Below are positions 1 to 10,186 of a stretch of DNA of 64,000 nt, piece after piece. Made by a program: the position numbers and the translations under genes. The stretch's first letter is position 1, and the number at the start of each line of letters is the position of its first letter. This DNA comes from Streptosporangium lutulentum (GTDB taxonomy: Bacteria > Actinomycetota > Actinomycetes > Streptosporangiales > Streptosporangiaceae), in assembly GCF_030811455.1 (NCBI RefSeq), contig NZ_JAUSQU010000001.1:6882001-6946000 (forward strand), given 5' to 3'. The notes under the pieces are model-generated. The model was given only the letters and a program-made list of their open reading frames with translations, did no database searches and was not told the DNA's origin.

Positions 1-930
1 GTCAGGGCCTTGGTAGCTGATCGAGGCGCCCACTCCGTGGCGGCCCGCCGGATCGGTGAGGTCTGGAACCATGGTCGTGGTGGGCATCTTCGACAGGGCG
101 CCGAAGACCACGGCGCGAGTCCGGGAAGAGCCGAAGGGATTCTCGACCAGGGAGACGAGCTTCATCGCGACGGCTCTTTCGATCCGGCGTTTGATCTGGT
201 CGCCGCTCGGAGGGGTCTCTCCCTGTGCGGGCTTTTCGGCGCGGACAACCGCTTCCGCGTCCTCGCGGATCCGCGTGAGAAGCCGGTCGGGGTCGGTGGG
301 AAGATCGCTGACATCCTGCGACGGCACGTGTAGAACGTCCATGGGGCACTGACCGGCACGCTGATACTCCACCGTTCCGGAAGCTACGCCCACCTGGCTC
401 TGGTCGCCGCTCGTATGTTTCTCTCCGTACGTGGAACGCGCCAGGGCCTTGCCGGGATCGGCGGCGGGGATCCACACCTCACGGCGAACATCCTGCGCCA
501 ATTCGTACCTCCCGGTACGCAAGGCGCCGACAAAATGCCACTCGACGTCCTTACGGTCGACGTAGACGAACTGATCCGGTCGCGGCCGCGGGTCCTCTTC
601 GACTGCCACCGCGGCCGCATACCGAAGCAGCTCCGCGGCGTTGGCCGGCCGGGTCCCCAACAGAGATGAGCCGTCGTCTCCGCGTACCACGATCACGCCC
701 GCGGTCATCGCCGCCGCAAGCCCCACGACGACGCCGGCCCTGAGCGCGATGCGGCCACGGCCAGGAACATGTGAGCGTCGAGGACGCGACGGAGCCGGCG
801 TGTGGGGACCGCCACCGGCCCGCTCGGCCTCGGCCTCAGCCGCCAGCCGGTCCCACGCTCGTGCGGCGACCTGAGGAGCGGGCCCCGGCAGACTGTCGTG
901 GTGAGCCTTGATTGTCTGGAGATCATTCAT
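1..930 (-). CDS. ECF-sigma-associated membrane protein, CU044_5270-like (partial, 3' end outside window)
   Basis: The reading frame starts at ATG 930 and stays open to base 1, so 310 codons are visible and the C-terminus is missing. The N-terminal 60 residues are hydrophilic and begin MNDLQTIKAHHDSLPGPAP; a single hydrophobic segment follows at about residues 62-82, then a long extracytoplasmic domain rich in charged residues. This layout, directly downstream of an ECF sigma gene, matches the CU044_5270 family of actinobacterial proteins. Its start overlaps the sigma stop (TGATG), so the two are translationally coupled. A role in controlling the sigma factor is inferred from position only; no zinc-binding anti-sigma motif is visible. 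Confidence 0.8.
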   Translation of the reverse strand, partial: MNDLQTIKAHHDSLPGPAPQVAARAWDRLAAEAEAERAGGGPHTPAPSRPRRSHVPGRGRIALRAGVVVGLAAAMTAGVIVVRGDDGSSLLGTRPANAAELLRYAAAVAVEEDPRPRPDQFVYVDRKDVEWHFVGALRTGRYELAQDVRREVWIPAADPGKALARSTYGEKHTSGDQSQVGVASGTVEYQRAGQCPMDVLHVPSQDVSDLPTDPDRLLTRIREDAEAVVRAEKPAQGETPPSGDQIKRRIERAVAMKLVSLVENPFGSSRTRAVVFGALSKMPTTTMVPDLTDPAGRHGVGASISYQGPD

Positions 931-1517
931 CACAGCGCCTCCTCATAGGGACCGATGACCTTGCGGAGCTTCTTACGGGCGCGGTTCAGACGTGAACCGA
1001 CTGTCCCCCGGGGTATGCCGAGGGCGTCGGCCACCTCCTCGTAGCTGAGCTGAGCGCACGCGACCAGCATCAGAACATCCCGGTCTCCGGCCGAGAGCCG
1101 GGCCAGACCGGAGGCCAGTTGCGGCTGCATGGTCGCCGCGGACACGCGTTGGACGACGCGGTCGTCATGACTCGCGACATCTGGGAGCTCGGCGCTTCTG
1201 GCCAGGGCTCGATACCTCCGGGCCTCATTGCGCCGATGGTCGGCGACCAGGTTGGAGGCGATGCCGTACAGCCAGGCGCGGGCACTGGGGCGACCGACGT
1301 CATAGCGCTGCCGACTGCGGAAGGCGCGTAGGAAGGTCTCCGCGGCGATGTCGTCCGCGGCCGACTCGCCCAGGCGCATGTGCACATAGCGATGGAGGAT
1401 GTCGAAATAACGATCGAAGAGGGCGCCGAACCGTTCGGGCTGACGCCATGATTGCTCTATCAGGTGGGCGTCGGTGACCTCGATCGGAGGCGCTGAGCCT
1501 TGAGGGGGAGCTGACAT
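930..1517 (-). CDS. RNA polymerase sigma factor, ECF subfamily (sigma-70 family)
   Basis: A 195-residue protein with sigma region 2 at about residues 30-95 (FDRYFDILHRYVHMRLGES, then DDIAAETFLRAF and the RAWLYGIASNLVADHRR block) and a region 4 helix-turn-helix at about 130-185 (LSYEEVADALGIPRGTVGSR). It should direct core RNA polymerase to a small regulon. The ATG at 1517 is preferred over the GTG two codons upstream because AAGGA lies 9 bases before it. It is co-translated with the membrane protein at 1-930 and divergent from the gene at 1841. Confidence 0.93.
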   Translation of the reverse strand: MSAPPQGSAPPIEVTDAHLIEQSWRQPERFGALFDRYFDILHRYVHMRLGESAADDIAAETFLRAFRSRQRYDVGRPSARAWLYGIASNLVADHRRNEARRYRALARSAELPDVASHDDRVVQRVSAATMQPQLASGLARLSAGDRDVLMLVACAQLSYEEVADALGIPRGTVGSRLNRARKKLRKVIGPYEEAL

Positions 1518-1840
1518 GCACACTGTTCCTTCGGAGGGGTACGTCGGACACGAGTAGTTCGGCGCAACCCCGATCCCTGTTCACGAAGGGTCGGTCTCCC
1601 AACGGTCCGGCAGGGGCCTGTCGTCACCGGGGGGAACGCCGCCCAGCGGATCAGCGGCGCGAGTGACCGCTCAATCTCAGTGGCGGCGGAGGAGACGCCT
1701 CTCCCGGAGATCGAATGAGTGAATTCTTCCCAACCCGACGGCGCCGGTCGCGATGAATACGGAGAGCCCGGTTGAGAAGAGGGCCGCTTCTTTGAAATGA
1801 CCGTTCTCATTGTGTCGGTGGGTGCTGCGAGCATGACGAG
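1518..1840. other. Divergent intergenic region
   Basis: This 323-base stretch separates the sigma operon (minus) from the DUF6461 gene (plus) and must hold both promoters. I see no convincing ORF, hairpin terminator or RNA gene. The minus strand carries GAAC-containing stretches upstream of 1517, as would suit an autoregulated ECF promoter, but I cannot fix a -35/-10 pair. Confidence 0.4.
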
Positions 1841-2503
1841 GTGATCGCGACTCCCGATGATTACTCCTGGTTCTCCAGCGAGCGTTTCCCCGGACTCGCG
1901 GGTGCCCACTGCTTCACCTACGTCCGCGGCCTGACGCCCGAGGAACTGGTGACCCGGCTCGGTGCCCGGGTCGAAGACCGCTCTCATATGACGCTTGACG
2001 AGCTGATCTGGGATTTCTCCTTCGACCCTTACGCGTGGCAAACCTTCGGTGCCGTCGCCGTCGGAGACTGGGTGCTCATGGTCGAGGCCAACGGCCTGCT
2101 CGGCATCACCGAAGAGGTCATCACGCCGCTGTCGGCGGGCACCCGCCTCGTCTCCCATCTCTACTTCGAGGGCGAAGGGGTTGAAGACTTCCGCTGGATC
2201 GACGACGGAGAGCTCCGGTTCGATTTCACGCATGACGACGGCTACTCCCACTGGATCGAAGACGGCAGGATCCAGCTCAAGTTCCCACTCCCGGAATGGG
2301 GCTTACAGGAACGCTACTCGGAGAAGACGCCGGACGAACTCGCGGAGACCATGGAGCGGATCGACTCCGTCTACCCTCCGTACACCGACCCCCACGAAGG
2401 GCCGGCGTTCCTCCTGGCCGAGCGCCTCACCGGGATCACGCTGACGCCGCAGCTGCTCAAGGAGCCCACTTACCTATGCGGAGCCGTTCCCAGATCGAGG
2501 TGA
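1841..2503 (+). CDS. DUF6461 family protein
   Basis: A 220-residue soluble protein starting at GTG 1841. It opens with TPDDYSWF and has the aromatic, acidic composition of the actinobacterial DUF6461 family (GDWVLMVEANGLLGI in the middle). No signal peptide, membrane segment or catalytic motif is visible, and no function is known. The next gene begins 24 bases downstream on the same strand. The family call is from recognition of the sequence pattern and is moderately sure; the coding status is sure. Confidence 0.75.
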   Translation: MIATPDDYSWFSSERFPGLAGAHCFTYVRGLTPEELVTRLGARVEDRSHMTLDELIWDFSFDPYAWQTFGAVAVGDWVLMVEANGLLGITEEVITPLSAGTRLVSHLYFEGEGVEDFRWIDDGELRFDFTHDDGYSHWIEDGRIQLKFPLPEWGLQERYSEKTPDELAETMERIDSVYPPYTDPHEGPAFLLAERLTGITLTPQLLKEPTYLCGAVPRSR

Positions 2504-2527
2504 GCAGGGGGCGATAACATCCCAATC

Positions 2528-3016
2528 ATGGCGGATTGGGAGCTTCGGCCGGCTTCGGTGGCGGACCTCGAGGGAGTGGCCGAGTTGCGGGCCGTGGTGC
2601 TGAGACCGGATCTCGAGCGGCTCGGACGGTACGACGAGCATCGTGTGCGGCAGCGGCTGCGGGACGGGTTCGCACCGGCGCACACCTGGATGATCGAGGT
2701 GGGCGGCGCCTTGACCGGCTGCGTGGCGCTACGGCCGGCGATGGACGCCTACTGGCTGGAACACTTCTACCTGGCCCCGGATCGGCAGGGAAGGGGTGTC
2801 GGTTCCGCCGTGCTGAGCCGGCTGCTGGAGCGGTGCGACCGCGAAGACGCCGTGGTCCGGCTGAACGTGCTGCGAGGCAGTTCGGCCCTCCGGCTGTACG
2901 AGCGGCACGGGTTCACGGTCGAGACCGAGGACGAGGTGGACGTGTTCATGGTGCGCGCCCCCTTCTCCACCAGAGAACCCGCGCCGGACTCGGTGAACCT
3001 CGCCCGATCCCGATGA
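2528..3016 (+). CDS. GNAT family N-acetyltransferase
   Basis: A 162-residue protein spanning a single GNAT fold. Motif A, which binds the acetyl-CoA pyrophosphate, is RQGRGVGSAVL at about residues 88-98. It is followed by the ALRLYERHGF element at about 119-128 that is typical of motif B. The acceptor substrate cannot be told. It starts at ATG 2528, 24 bases after the DUF6461 gene, so the two may share a transcript. Confidence 0.9.
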   Translation: MADWELRPASVADLEGVAELRAVVLRPDLERLGRYDEHRVRQRLRDGFAPAHTWMIEVGGALTGCVALRPAMDAYWLEHFYLAPDRQGRGVGSAVLSRLLERCDREDAVVRLNVLRGSSALRLYERHGFTVETEDEVDVFMVRAPFSTREPAPDSVNLARSR

Positions 3017-3072
3017 GTCGGACGAGTGACCGCCGGGCCGCCGGCCGGTGCGGCAAGGGGTTCGGTCCGTCG

Positions 3073-3957
3073 TCAACGGGCAGGGTCCGGTTCGAGGGCC
3101 TGCCAGTTCAGGCGTTCCCGGTAGAGACGTTCCACGGCCATCCAGCCGAGTGAGAACGGCAACGCGCCCAAGGCGACGATTCCCAGGACGTCGAACCCGG
3201 TCACGTCGAAAACGGCTCCCGCGCCGTCGAACAACTGGGCAACGGTCTGGAAGGCCAGATGGAAGCCGATGCCCGCCCAGATGTCGCCGGTGGCGACGCG
3301 TAAGCCTCCGAGGACGAGGGCGAAGAAGAAGAAGATAAGCAGCCTGTCGAGGGAGCCGGCGGCTCCGACGAGGAATCCGAACAGGGTGAACAACGCGGCC
3401 TGCGCGATGACCGTCTGCCAGGCCGGCAACGCGGTGACGAGGTTGCGTTGCAGGTAGCCGCGGAAGACGAGTTCCTCCGGCAGCGCCTCGTACAGGAAGA
3501 CGAGCACGACCAGGAGCGCCGCCACCTGGAGGGCGTCCGCGACGGAGGTGCGCAGGCTGATCTCGACCCAGCCGAAGCCGAGACAGAGCGCGAACCCGAT
3601 GGCGGCGGGGACGAACCAGCAGGCCATTCCGAGCAGCAGGCGCCGCCGGCCGGTGCGCAAGGAGGGCAGCCCGAGGCCGGTCCAGGGACGACGGTCGAGC
3701 AGCCGGCGAGCGGCCACGACCATGGGAACGACGAGAACCGTCGTGAGGACGGCCCTGACGGCATGGGTGAGGCGGTCGTAGTCGTGGCCGAGCGGGATGC
3801 CGCGGTAGACGAACAACCAGAGCAGGACGGTGGCGGCGAAGACGATGAGGATTCGCCAGAGCAGGGCGAGGCGGGGGGCGGGGGGTGTCGGGGGGTCAGG
3901 CACGTCAGGCTCGCTCTCCACGAATGGCCCGGCAGCGGATCTTACGTTTGATTCCAT
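3073..3957 (-). CDS. CPBP family intramembrane protease-like protein
   Basis: A 294-residue polytopic membrane protein with a proline-rich cytoplasmic N-terminus (residues 15-28) and about seven hydrophobic segments. Motif 1 of the CPBP/CAAX (Abi) glutamic protease family, EExxxR, is present as EELVFR at residues 161-166. A motif-3 histidine lies in GFHLAFQ (H233). Motif 2, normally FxxxH, reads FTLFG (190-194), so its histidine is absent, and motif 3 ends in Q rather than N. The protein could be an atypical or inactive protease. It is convergent with the GNAT gene. Confidence 0.87.
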   Translation of the reverse strand: MESNVRSAAGPFVESEPDVPDPPTPPAPRLALLWRILIVFAATVLLWLFVYRGIPLGHDYDRLTHAVRAVLTTVLVVPMVVAARRLLDRRPWTGLGLPSLRTGRRRLLLGMACWFVPAAIGFALCLGFGWVEISLRTSVADALQVAALLVVLVFLYEALPEELVFRGYLQRNLVTALPAWQTVIAQAALFTLFGFLVGAAGSLDRLLIFFFFALVLGGLRVATGDIWAGIGFHLAFQTVAQLFDGAGAVFDVTGFDVLGIVALGALPFSLGWMAVERLYRERLNWQALEPDPAR

Positions 3958-4144
3958 GGTGGCCGCTCGGCGCCCGCCCCGCGAGATGGGTTTTCGGGCA
4001 GGTGCCTCGCGGCCTTCACCACCCCGGGGTTTCCGCCCTGCCCCCTCCGGCGGCGCTCATCGTGATCGGCGTGCCAGGTTCACGCCGGGTCGGCCGGGCT
4101 TTTTTCGAGACCTGGGGCGCGGGGCCGGCGAGGGCCGGTCGTCA

Positions 4145-4576
4145 TCAAGCGGGCGGGGCGCCGACCGCGGTGTTCTGACCGGCCACGATCTTCCAGCCGT
4201 CCGCCTGCTTGGCGATCACGTAGAGCGCCGCTCCCCGGACACCTTCGACGGGGTCGCCCGAGCTGTCGGTGGGCGTCTGCGCCACGTTCACCGCGATCAC
4301 ATCGGGCGCGATCTCCAACAGCTTGACGACGTCGTACCGTGCGTAGGAGTCGCGCAGGAAACCCTTCATCGCCGGGGCGCTGAACTCGGCGATCGCCTCG
4401 CGATCGTCCAGGCGCGTGCCCATGGCGTTGCTCCAGGACGTCATGTGGGTGAACTGCTCGCTCAGCGCGAGGGGGTCTTTGACGTTGAACGCCTTCTCCA
4501 GCCCCTTCACCACCCCGGTCACCGCCTCCTGGGTCTCCGGCGAAATGACTCCCACCACAAGAATGTCGTTCGTCAT
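4145..4576 (-). CDS. SgcJ/EcaC-type NTF2-like protein
   Basis: A 143-residue protein starting at ATG 4576 with a good ribosome site (AAAAAGGAAC, then the start). It has the compact alpha+beta layout of the NTF2/SnoaL superfamily: the helix VVKGLEKAFNVKDPLALSEQF near residue 20 and the closing strand DGWKIVAGQNTAV near 130. The closest pattern is the SgcJ/EcaC group often annotated as oxidoreductase, though the reaction is unknown. It has its own MerR-type promoter (4636-4666) and lies downstream of, but is separated by a strong terminator from, the UvrA-like gene. Confidence 0.85.
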   Translation of the reverse strand: MTNDILVVGVISPETQEAVTGVVKGLEKAFNVKDPLALSEQFTHMTSWSNAMGTRLDDREAIAEFSAPAMKGFLRDSYARYDVVKLLEIAPDVIAVNVAQTPTDSSGDPVEGVRGAALYVIAKQADGWKIVAGQNTAVGAPPA

Positions 4577-4635
4577 GACCGTTCCTTTTTGATGCCGGAC
4601 GCCGTCCGGGGCGACGGTGTTCGCCGCCATCGCCG

Positions 4636-4666
4636 ATCCAACGCCCTCAACCTCGGTTGAGGTCAA
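4636..4666 (-). promoter_or_regulatory. MerR-type promoter of the 4145-4576 gene
   Basis: Read on the minus strand, a -35 TTGACC (4661-4666) and a weak -10 TTGGAT (4636-4641) are separated by 19 bases, two more than the usual optimum. An 18-base perfect palindrome, CCTCAACC-TC-GGTTGAGG on the plus strand (4645-4662), sits between the elements. Overlong spacing around a dyad is the hallmark of MerR-family activated promoters. The predicted leader is about 50 bases. No MerR gene lies in the window. Confidence 0.7.
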
Positions 4667-4669
4667 GCC

Positions 4670-4712
4670 GGGGCGCCGTCTCCCCCGGGGACCCCGGGGG
4701 AGACGACGCCCC
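4670..4712 (-). terminator. Strong hairpin terminator after the UvrA-like gene
   Basis: Two 21-base arms (4670-4690 and 4692-4712) are complementary at 20 of 21 positions around one central base; the inner 13 bases are perfect. The real loop will be slightly larger. It lies 74 bases beyond the UvrA-like stop and upstream of the MerR-type promoter, so it insulates the two genes. There is no T-tract, as is usual in this group of organisms. Confidence 0.75.
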
Positions 4713-4785
4713 GCGGCCACCGCGCCCGGTCCCAGGAGGGTGTGTTCCGGGTCCGCGAGTATCACGGCGTCCGCGAGCGCCTCGG

Positions 4786-7176
<2,391 letters not shown>

Positions 7177-7330
7177 GGTGTCTCCATCCGTTGCAGGGGG
7201 GTGGCCGCCTTCTCGGTCTTCCTCGGCGTCGCCTGGCTCGATCTAACCAGCTTCGAGCGGTACGTCTGGTTTCCTTCGTCAGCGCCGGGAGACGCGGATT
7301 CGCATCCCGGCCGGCCGGGCGATCGCGCTT

Positions 7331-7717
7331 CTACCCCTCGGCGTCCTGCGGGTACCAGCGCAGTTCGACGGTGTTGCCGTCGGGGTCCCGCACGTAGATC
7401 GAGGTCGCGCTGCCGCGCGCGCCGAACCGGCCCACGGGCCCCTCGATGACGGTGAAGACACCGGACTCGACGACCTCCTGCCAGTCCAGCGGTTCCACGA
7501 CCAGGCAGATATGGTCGACGTTCGACTCGTTCCGAGGGCGGCGGACCAGATCGACGATGGTTTCCGGAGTGACCCTCACCGAGGGGAATCCGACGTCACC
7601 GGCCCGCCACTCCGCGACCCGTACCGGCTCCAGCCCGAGAAGCCCGCAGTAGAACCCCAGCGCGCGCTCGACGTCCTCGACGTTGAGCACCAGGTGATCG
7701 AAGGCTTTCACCCGCAT
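7331..7717 (-). CDS. VOC family (glyoxalase-like) protein
   Basis: A 128-residue protein of paired beta-alpha-beta-beta-beta units. The first unit starts MRVKAFDHLVLNVEDVERAL, with a metal-ligand histidine in DHLVLNV. The second ends in IYVRDPDGNTVELRWYP, with the glutamate ligand of the family. The ATG at 7717 is chosen because GAGG lies 8 bases before it; the GTG three codons upstream would overlap that site. Substrate unknown. It is divergent from the LysR gene at 7984, a plausible regulator. Confidence 0.88.
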   Translation of the reverse strand: MRVKAFDHLVLNVEDVERALGFYCGLLGLEPVRVAEWRAGDVGFPSVRVTPETIVDLVRRPRNESNVDHICLVVEPLDWQEVVESGVFTVIEGPVGRFGARGSATSIYVRDPDGNTVELRWYPQDAEG

Positions 7718-7950
7718 GCCCGTCACCTCGTTTCCAGGTCGCAGGCCTGACGCGGCCGGTCGGCGAGAGGCCGTGGCGGGCCGTCGGGCCCCGTCGGACG
7801 GTCGACGGTGTCCGTGGTGGTGCCGAGCATGTGATCACTCCGTGTGTCGTCGAGGTCGGGGACCGGTCCCGGGATTCTTGCCGTGTGACCGGATGACGCT
7901 CTCCACGATGCTCCGTGCGACGGCGGCCACCAAGCCGTGAGGTGGCTACG

Positions 7951-7973
7951 ATTGTTGACGCAGATTCAACGAT
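7951..7973 (+). promoter_or_regulatory. LysR-type binding site upstream of the LysR gene
   Basis: The interrupted dyad ATTGTTGA (7951-7958) and TCAACGAT (7966-7973) matches at 7 of 8 positions over a 7-base spacer and contains a T-N11-A box inside TTGA-N7-TCAA. It lies 10 bases before the regulator start at 7984, in the divergent region with the VOC gene. This is the expected layout for autoregulation. Confidence 0.6.
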
Positions 7974-7983
7974 GGAGAGGCAC

Positions 7984-8889
7984 ATGCTCGAACGCCACGA
8001 GATCGAGACCTTCCTTACGCTGGCCGAGGAACTGCACTTCGGTCGTACGGCCGATCGTCTGAGGGTGACGACCGGGCGGATCAGTCACGTGATCAAAAAG
8101 CTTGAGCGTCGCATCGGGGCTCCGCTGTTCGAGCGCACCAGCCGCGTCGTGCGTCTCACCTCGATCGGTCGACGACTGGCCGACGACCTGGCGCCGCTGG
8201 CGTCCCAGATGGACGAGGCGATCCGCCGGGCCGTCGACGCCGGCCGCGGCGTCACCGGAAGCCTTCGGGTGGCCTTCCTCGGCGAGTGGACCGCGCCGAC
8301 GCTGCTCAAGGCAGTCGCCCTGTTCAACGAACGCCACCCCGACTGCGAGGTCAGCGTCCACGAGGTGCAGCTGTTCAACTCACGAACGAGCCTGCTCGAC
8401 GGCTCCATCGACGTCCTCTTCGCCGCGCGTCCCTTCGACCGCATGGCCTGCGGGCCGACCCTGCTGACGGAGAGCCGCTCACTGGCCGTGGCCGCCGGGC
8501 ATCCGCTGGCCCGTGAGAAGTCGGTGTCCCTCGAAGTTCTCGCCGACCACCCCGTGGTGCAGTACCCGGAGGTCACGTCGGTGGAGTTCAAACGCGACCG
8601 CACACCCGAGCACACCCCTTCGGGTCGACCCGTCCCGAAGGGGCCGACGGGCAATACGTTCTCCGAGATGTTGTCCTTTGTCGCGATGGGCAAGGGCGTT
8701 CTCCCGGTGGGCGAGCACAGCCGGCAGTACTACCCCCGCCCCGATGTCGCATATGTGCCGATCCATGACGCGCCACCGGTCGAACGGGGACTGGTCTGGC
8801 TGGAGACCAACACGACCGCTCGGATCCACGAATTCGTGCGGGCCGCGACAGACGCCTGCCTCCGGAGCGCGGCGCCGTCCGCGTCGTGA
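7984..8889 (+). CDS. LysR family transcriptional regulator
   Basis: A 301-residue protein. The N-terminal winged helix spans about residues 1-60 (MLERHEIETFLTLAEELHFG, then SHVIKKLERRIGAPLFERT). An effector-binding domain fills residues about 88-290. ATG 7984 is preferred because GGAG lies 6 bases upstream; an in-frame ATG four codons earlier has no such site. It likely represses itself and controls the divergent VOC gene through the dyad at 7951-7973. The inducer is unknown. Confidence 0.92.
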   Translation: MLERHEIETFLTLAEELHFGRTADRLRVTTGRISHVIKKLERRIGAPLFERTSRVVRLTSIGRRLADDLAPLASQMDEAIRRAVDAGRGVTGSLRVAFLGEWTAPTLLKAVALFNERHPDCEVSVHEVQLFNSRTSLLDGSIDVLFAARPFDRMACGPTLLTESRSLAVAAGHPLAREKSVSLEVLADHPVVQYPEVTSVEFKRDRTPEHTPSGRPVPKGPTGNTFSEMLSFVAMGKGVLPVGEHSRQYYPRPDVAYVPIHDAPPVERGLVWLETNTTARIHEFVRAATDACLRSAAPSAS

Positions 8890-9315
8890 TCGGTCGCCGC
8901 CCGCTCCACCACCGGAGACGAGTGGCCGCCTCAACCCGTCCAGGTGATCTGACGGACCTGCGGGCAGGCGGCTGTGACGTTGGTCACGGCGCGAGCCGTG
9001 GGCGGCGACCTTCGCGGCGGCGCCGGAGCCGACGAGTTCGTCCGGATCTCCGCCGCGGTCGGCGACGGTCCGCTCGGCGCTCCTCGCGGTCCGATGCGCG
9101 GTGTGGAAGGCGTCGAGGCCGCCCGGCCGGAGCCGGAAGGCGCGCCTGTCCGGTAATGCGGTGGATCACAGACGCGGTGATCATCTGTGTTCCACCGCCC
9201 TGGACACCCGGACCGCCACCCCGGTGACAGGCGTCGGGCGAAGGGCCGCCCCGGCATAATCCGCTGGTGGGAGGCGTATACACGTAGGTTTGTATCGCCT
9301 TTCGGAAGGTTGCCC
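8890..9315. promoter_or_regulatory. Intergenic region with a 13-base inverted repeat (9160-9196)
   Basis: This 426-base gap has no convincing gene. It carries a near-perfect inverted repeat: arms 9160-9172 (GGTGGATCACAGA) and 9184-9196, 12 of 13 matching, over an 11-base spacer. A smaller perfect dyad, GTGAC-GTTG-GTCAC, lies at 8971-8984. The large repeat is about 120 bases upstream of the oxidoreductase at 9316 and could be an operator; its distance from the LysR stop makes a terminator less likely. Confidence 0.5.
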
Positions 9316-10158
9316 ATGAACGATCGATCGTTCCGTTTCGGGGCCAGTCTCCTCAGTGCCGGACCTTCCCGATCGACCTGGCGCGCGCGGGTCCAGGAGG
9401 TCGAGGATCTGGGGTACGACGTCCTGCAGGTGCCCGACCACCTCGGCATGATGGCGCCGTTCCCGGCGCTGGTGGCCGCGGCCGATGTGACCGGCATCCG
9501 GCTGGGGACGTACGTGCTCAACGCCGGCGTATCGAGCCCGGCCTACCTCGCCCGGGAGGTGGCCGACACCTACCGGCTCACCGACGGCCGGCTTGAGCTC
9601 GGTCTGGGCGCCGGTTACGTGCCGGAGGAGTTCGCGGCGGCGGGCCTGTCGTTCGGCACGCCGGGGTCGCGTCTGCGCAGGCTCGAAGAGGTCCTCACCG
9701 GGGTTCGGGAGCTGCTGGCGGCCGAGGCCGACGCTCCGCGACCGCCGATCATGCTGGCCGGTTCGGGCGACCGCATCCTCTCGCTGGCGGCCCGCAACGC
9801 CGATATCGTCAGTTTCCCGATCACGGCCGGCTTCGGCGCGGGTACCCCGGAGCAGGCGTTGGCGGCCCGCGTCCAGCGGGTCCGGGAGGCAGCCGGCGAG
9901 CGAATCACCGACATCGAGCTGAACCTCTTCGTGGCCGGCGTCGGCCGCCAGGTGACCGACATCGATCTCTCGGTGATCAGTGCGGCCACGGGCATGTCAC
10001 CCGAGCAACTGGCCGACCTGCCCGGCGTCCTGGTCGGCTCGCCGCAGCGGATCGCCGACGATCTGCTGCGTTACCGCGAGGAGTTCGGCATCGGGTACAT
10101 CAGTGTCCTGGAGCCTCACATGAGGACGTTCGCCGAGGTCATTCCGCTGCTGCGGTGA
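9316..10158 (+). CDS. LLM class F420-dependent oxidoreductase (TIGR03621-like)
   Basis: A 280-residue protein with the luciferase-like TIM barrel. Visible elements are RFGASLLSAGPSRSTW at the start, YDVLQVPDHLGMMAPFPAL, TDGRLELGLGAGYVPEEFAAAG and the late SPQRIADDLLRYREEFGI. These match the TIGR03621 group of deazaflavin F420-dependent enzymes. Such enzymes use F420 rather than FMN in actinomycetes; the substrate is unknown. ATG 9316 has GGAAGG upstream at suitable distance. The next gene is convergent, 28 bases on. Confidence 0.88.
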   Translation: MNDRSFRFGASLLSAGPSRSTWRARVQEVEDLGYDVLQVPDHLGMMAPFPALVAAADVTGIRLGTYVLNAGVSSPAYLAREVADTYRLTDGRLELGLGAGYVPEEFAAAGLSFGTPGSRLRRLEEVLTGVRELLAAEADAPRPPIMLAGSGDRILSLAARNADIVSFPITAGFGAGTPEQALAARVQRVREAAGERITDIELNLFVAGVGRQVTDIDLSVISAATGMSPEQLADLPGVLVGSPQRIADDLLRYREEFGIGYISVLEPHMRTFAEVIPLLR

Positions 10159-10186
10159 TCGCGGGCATTCGTTCGGGCGCGCCACG

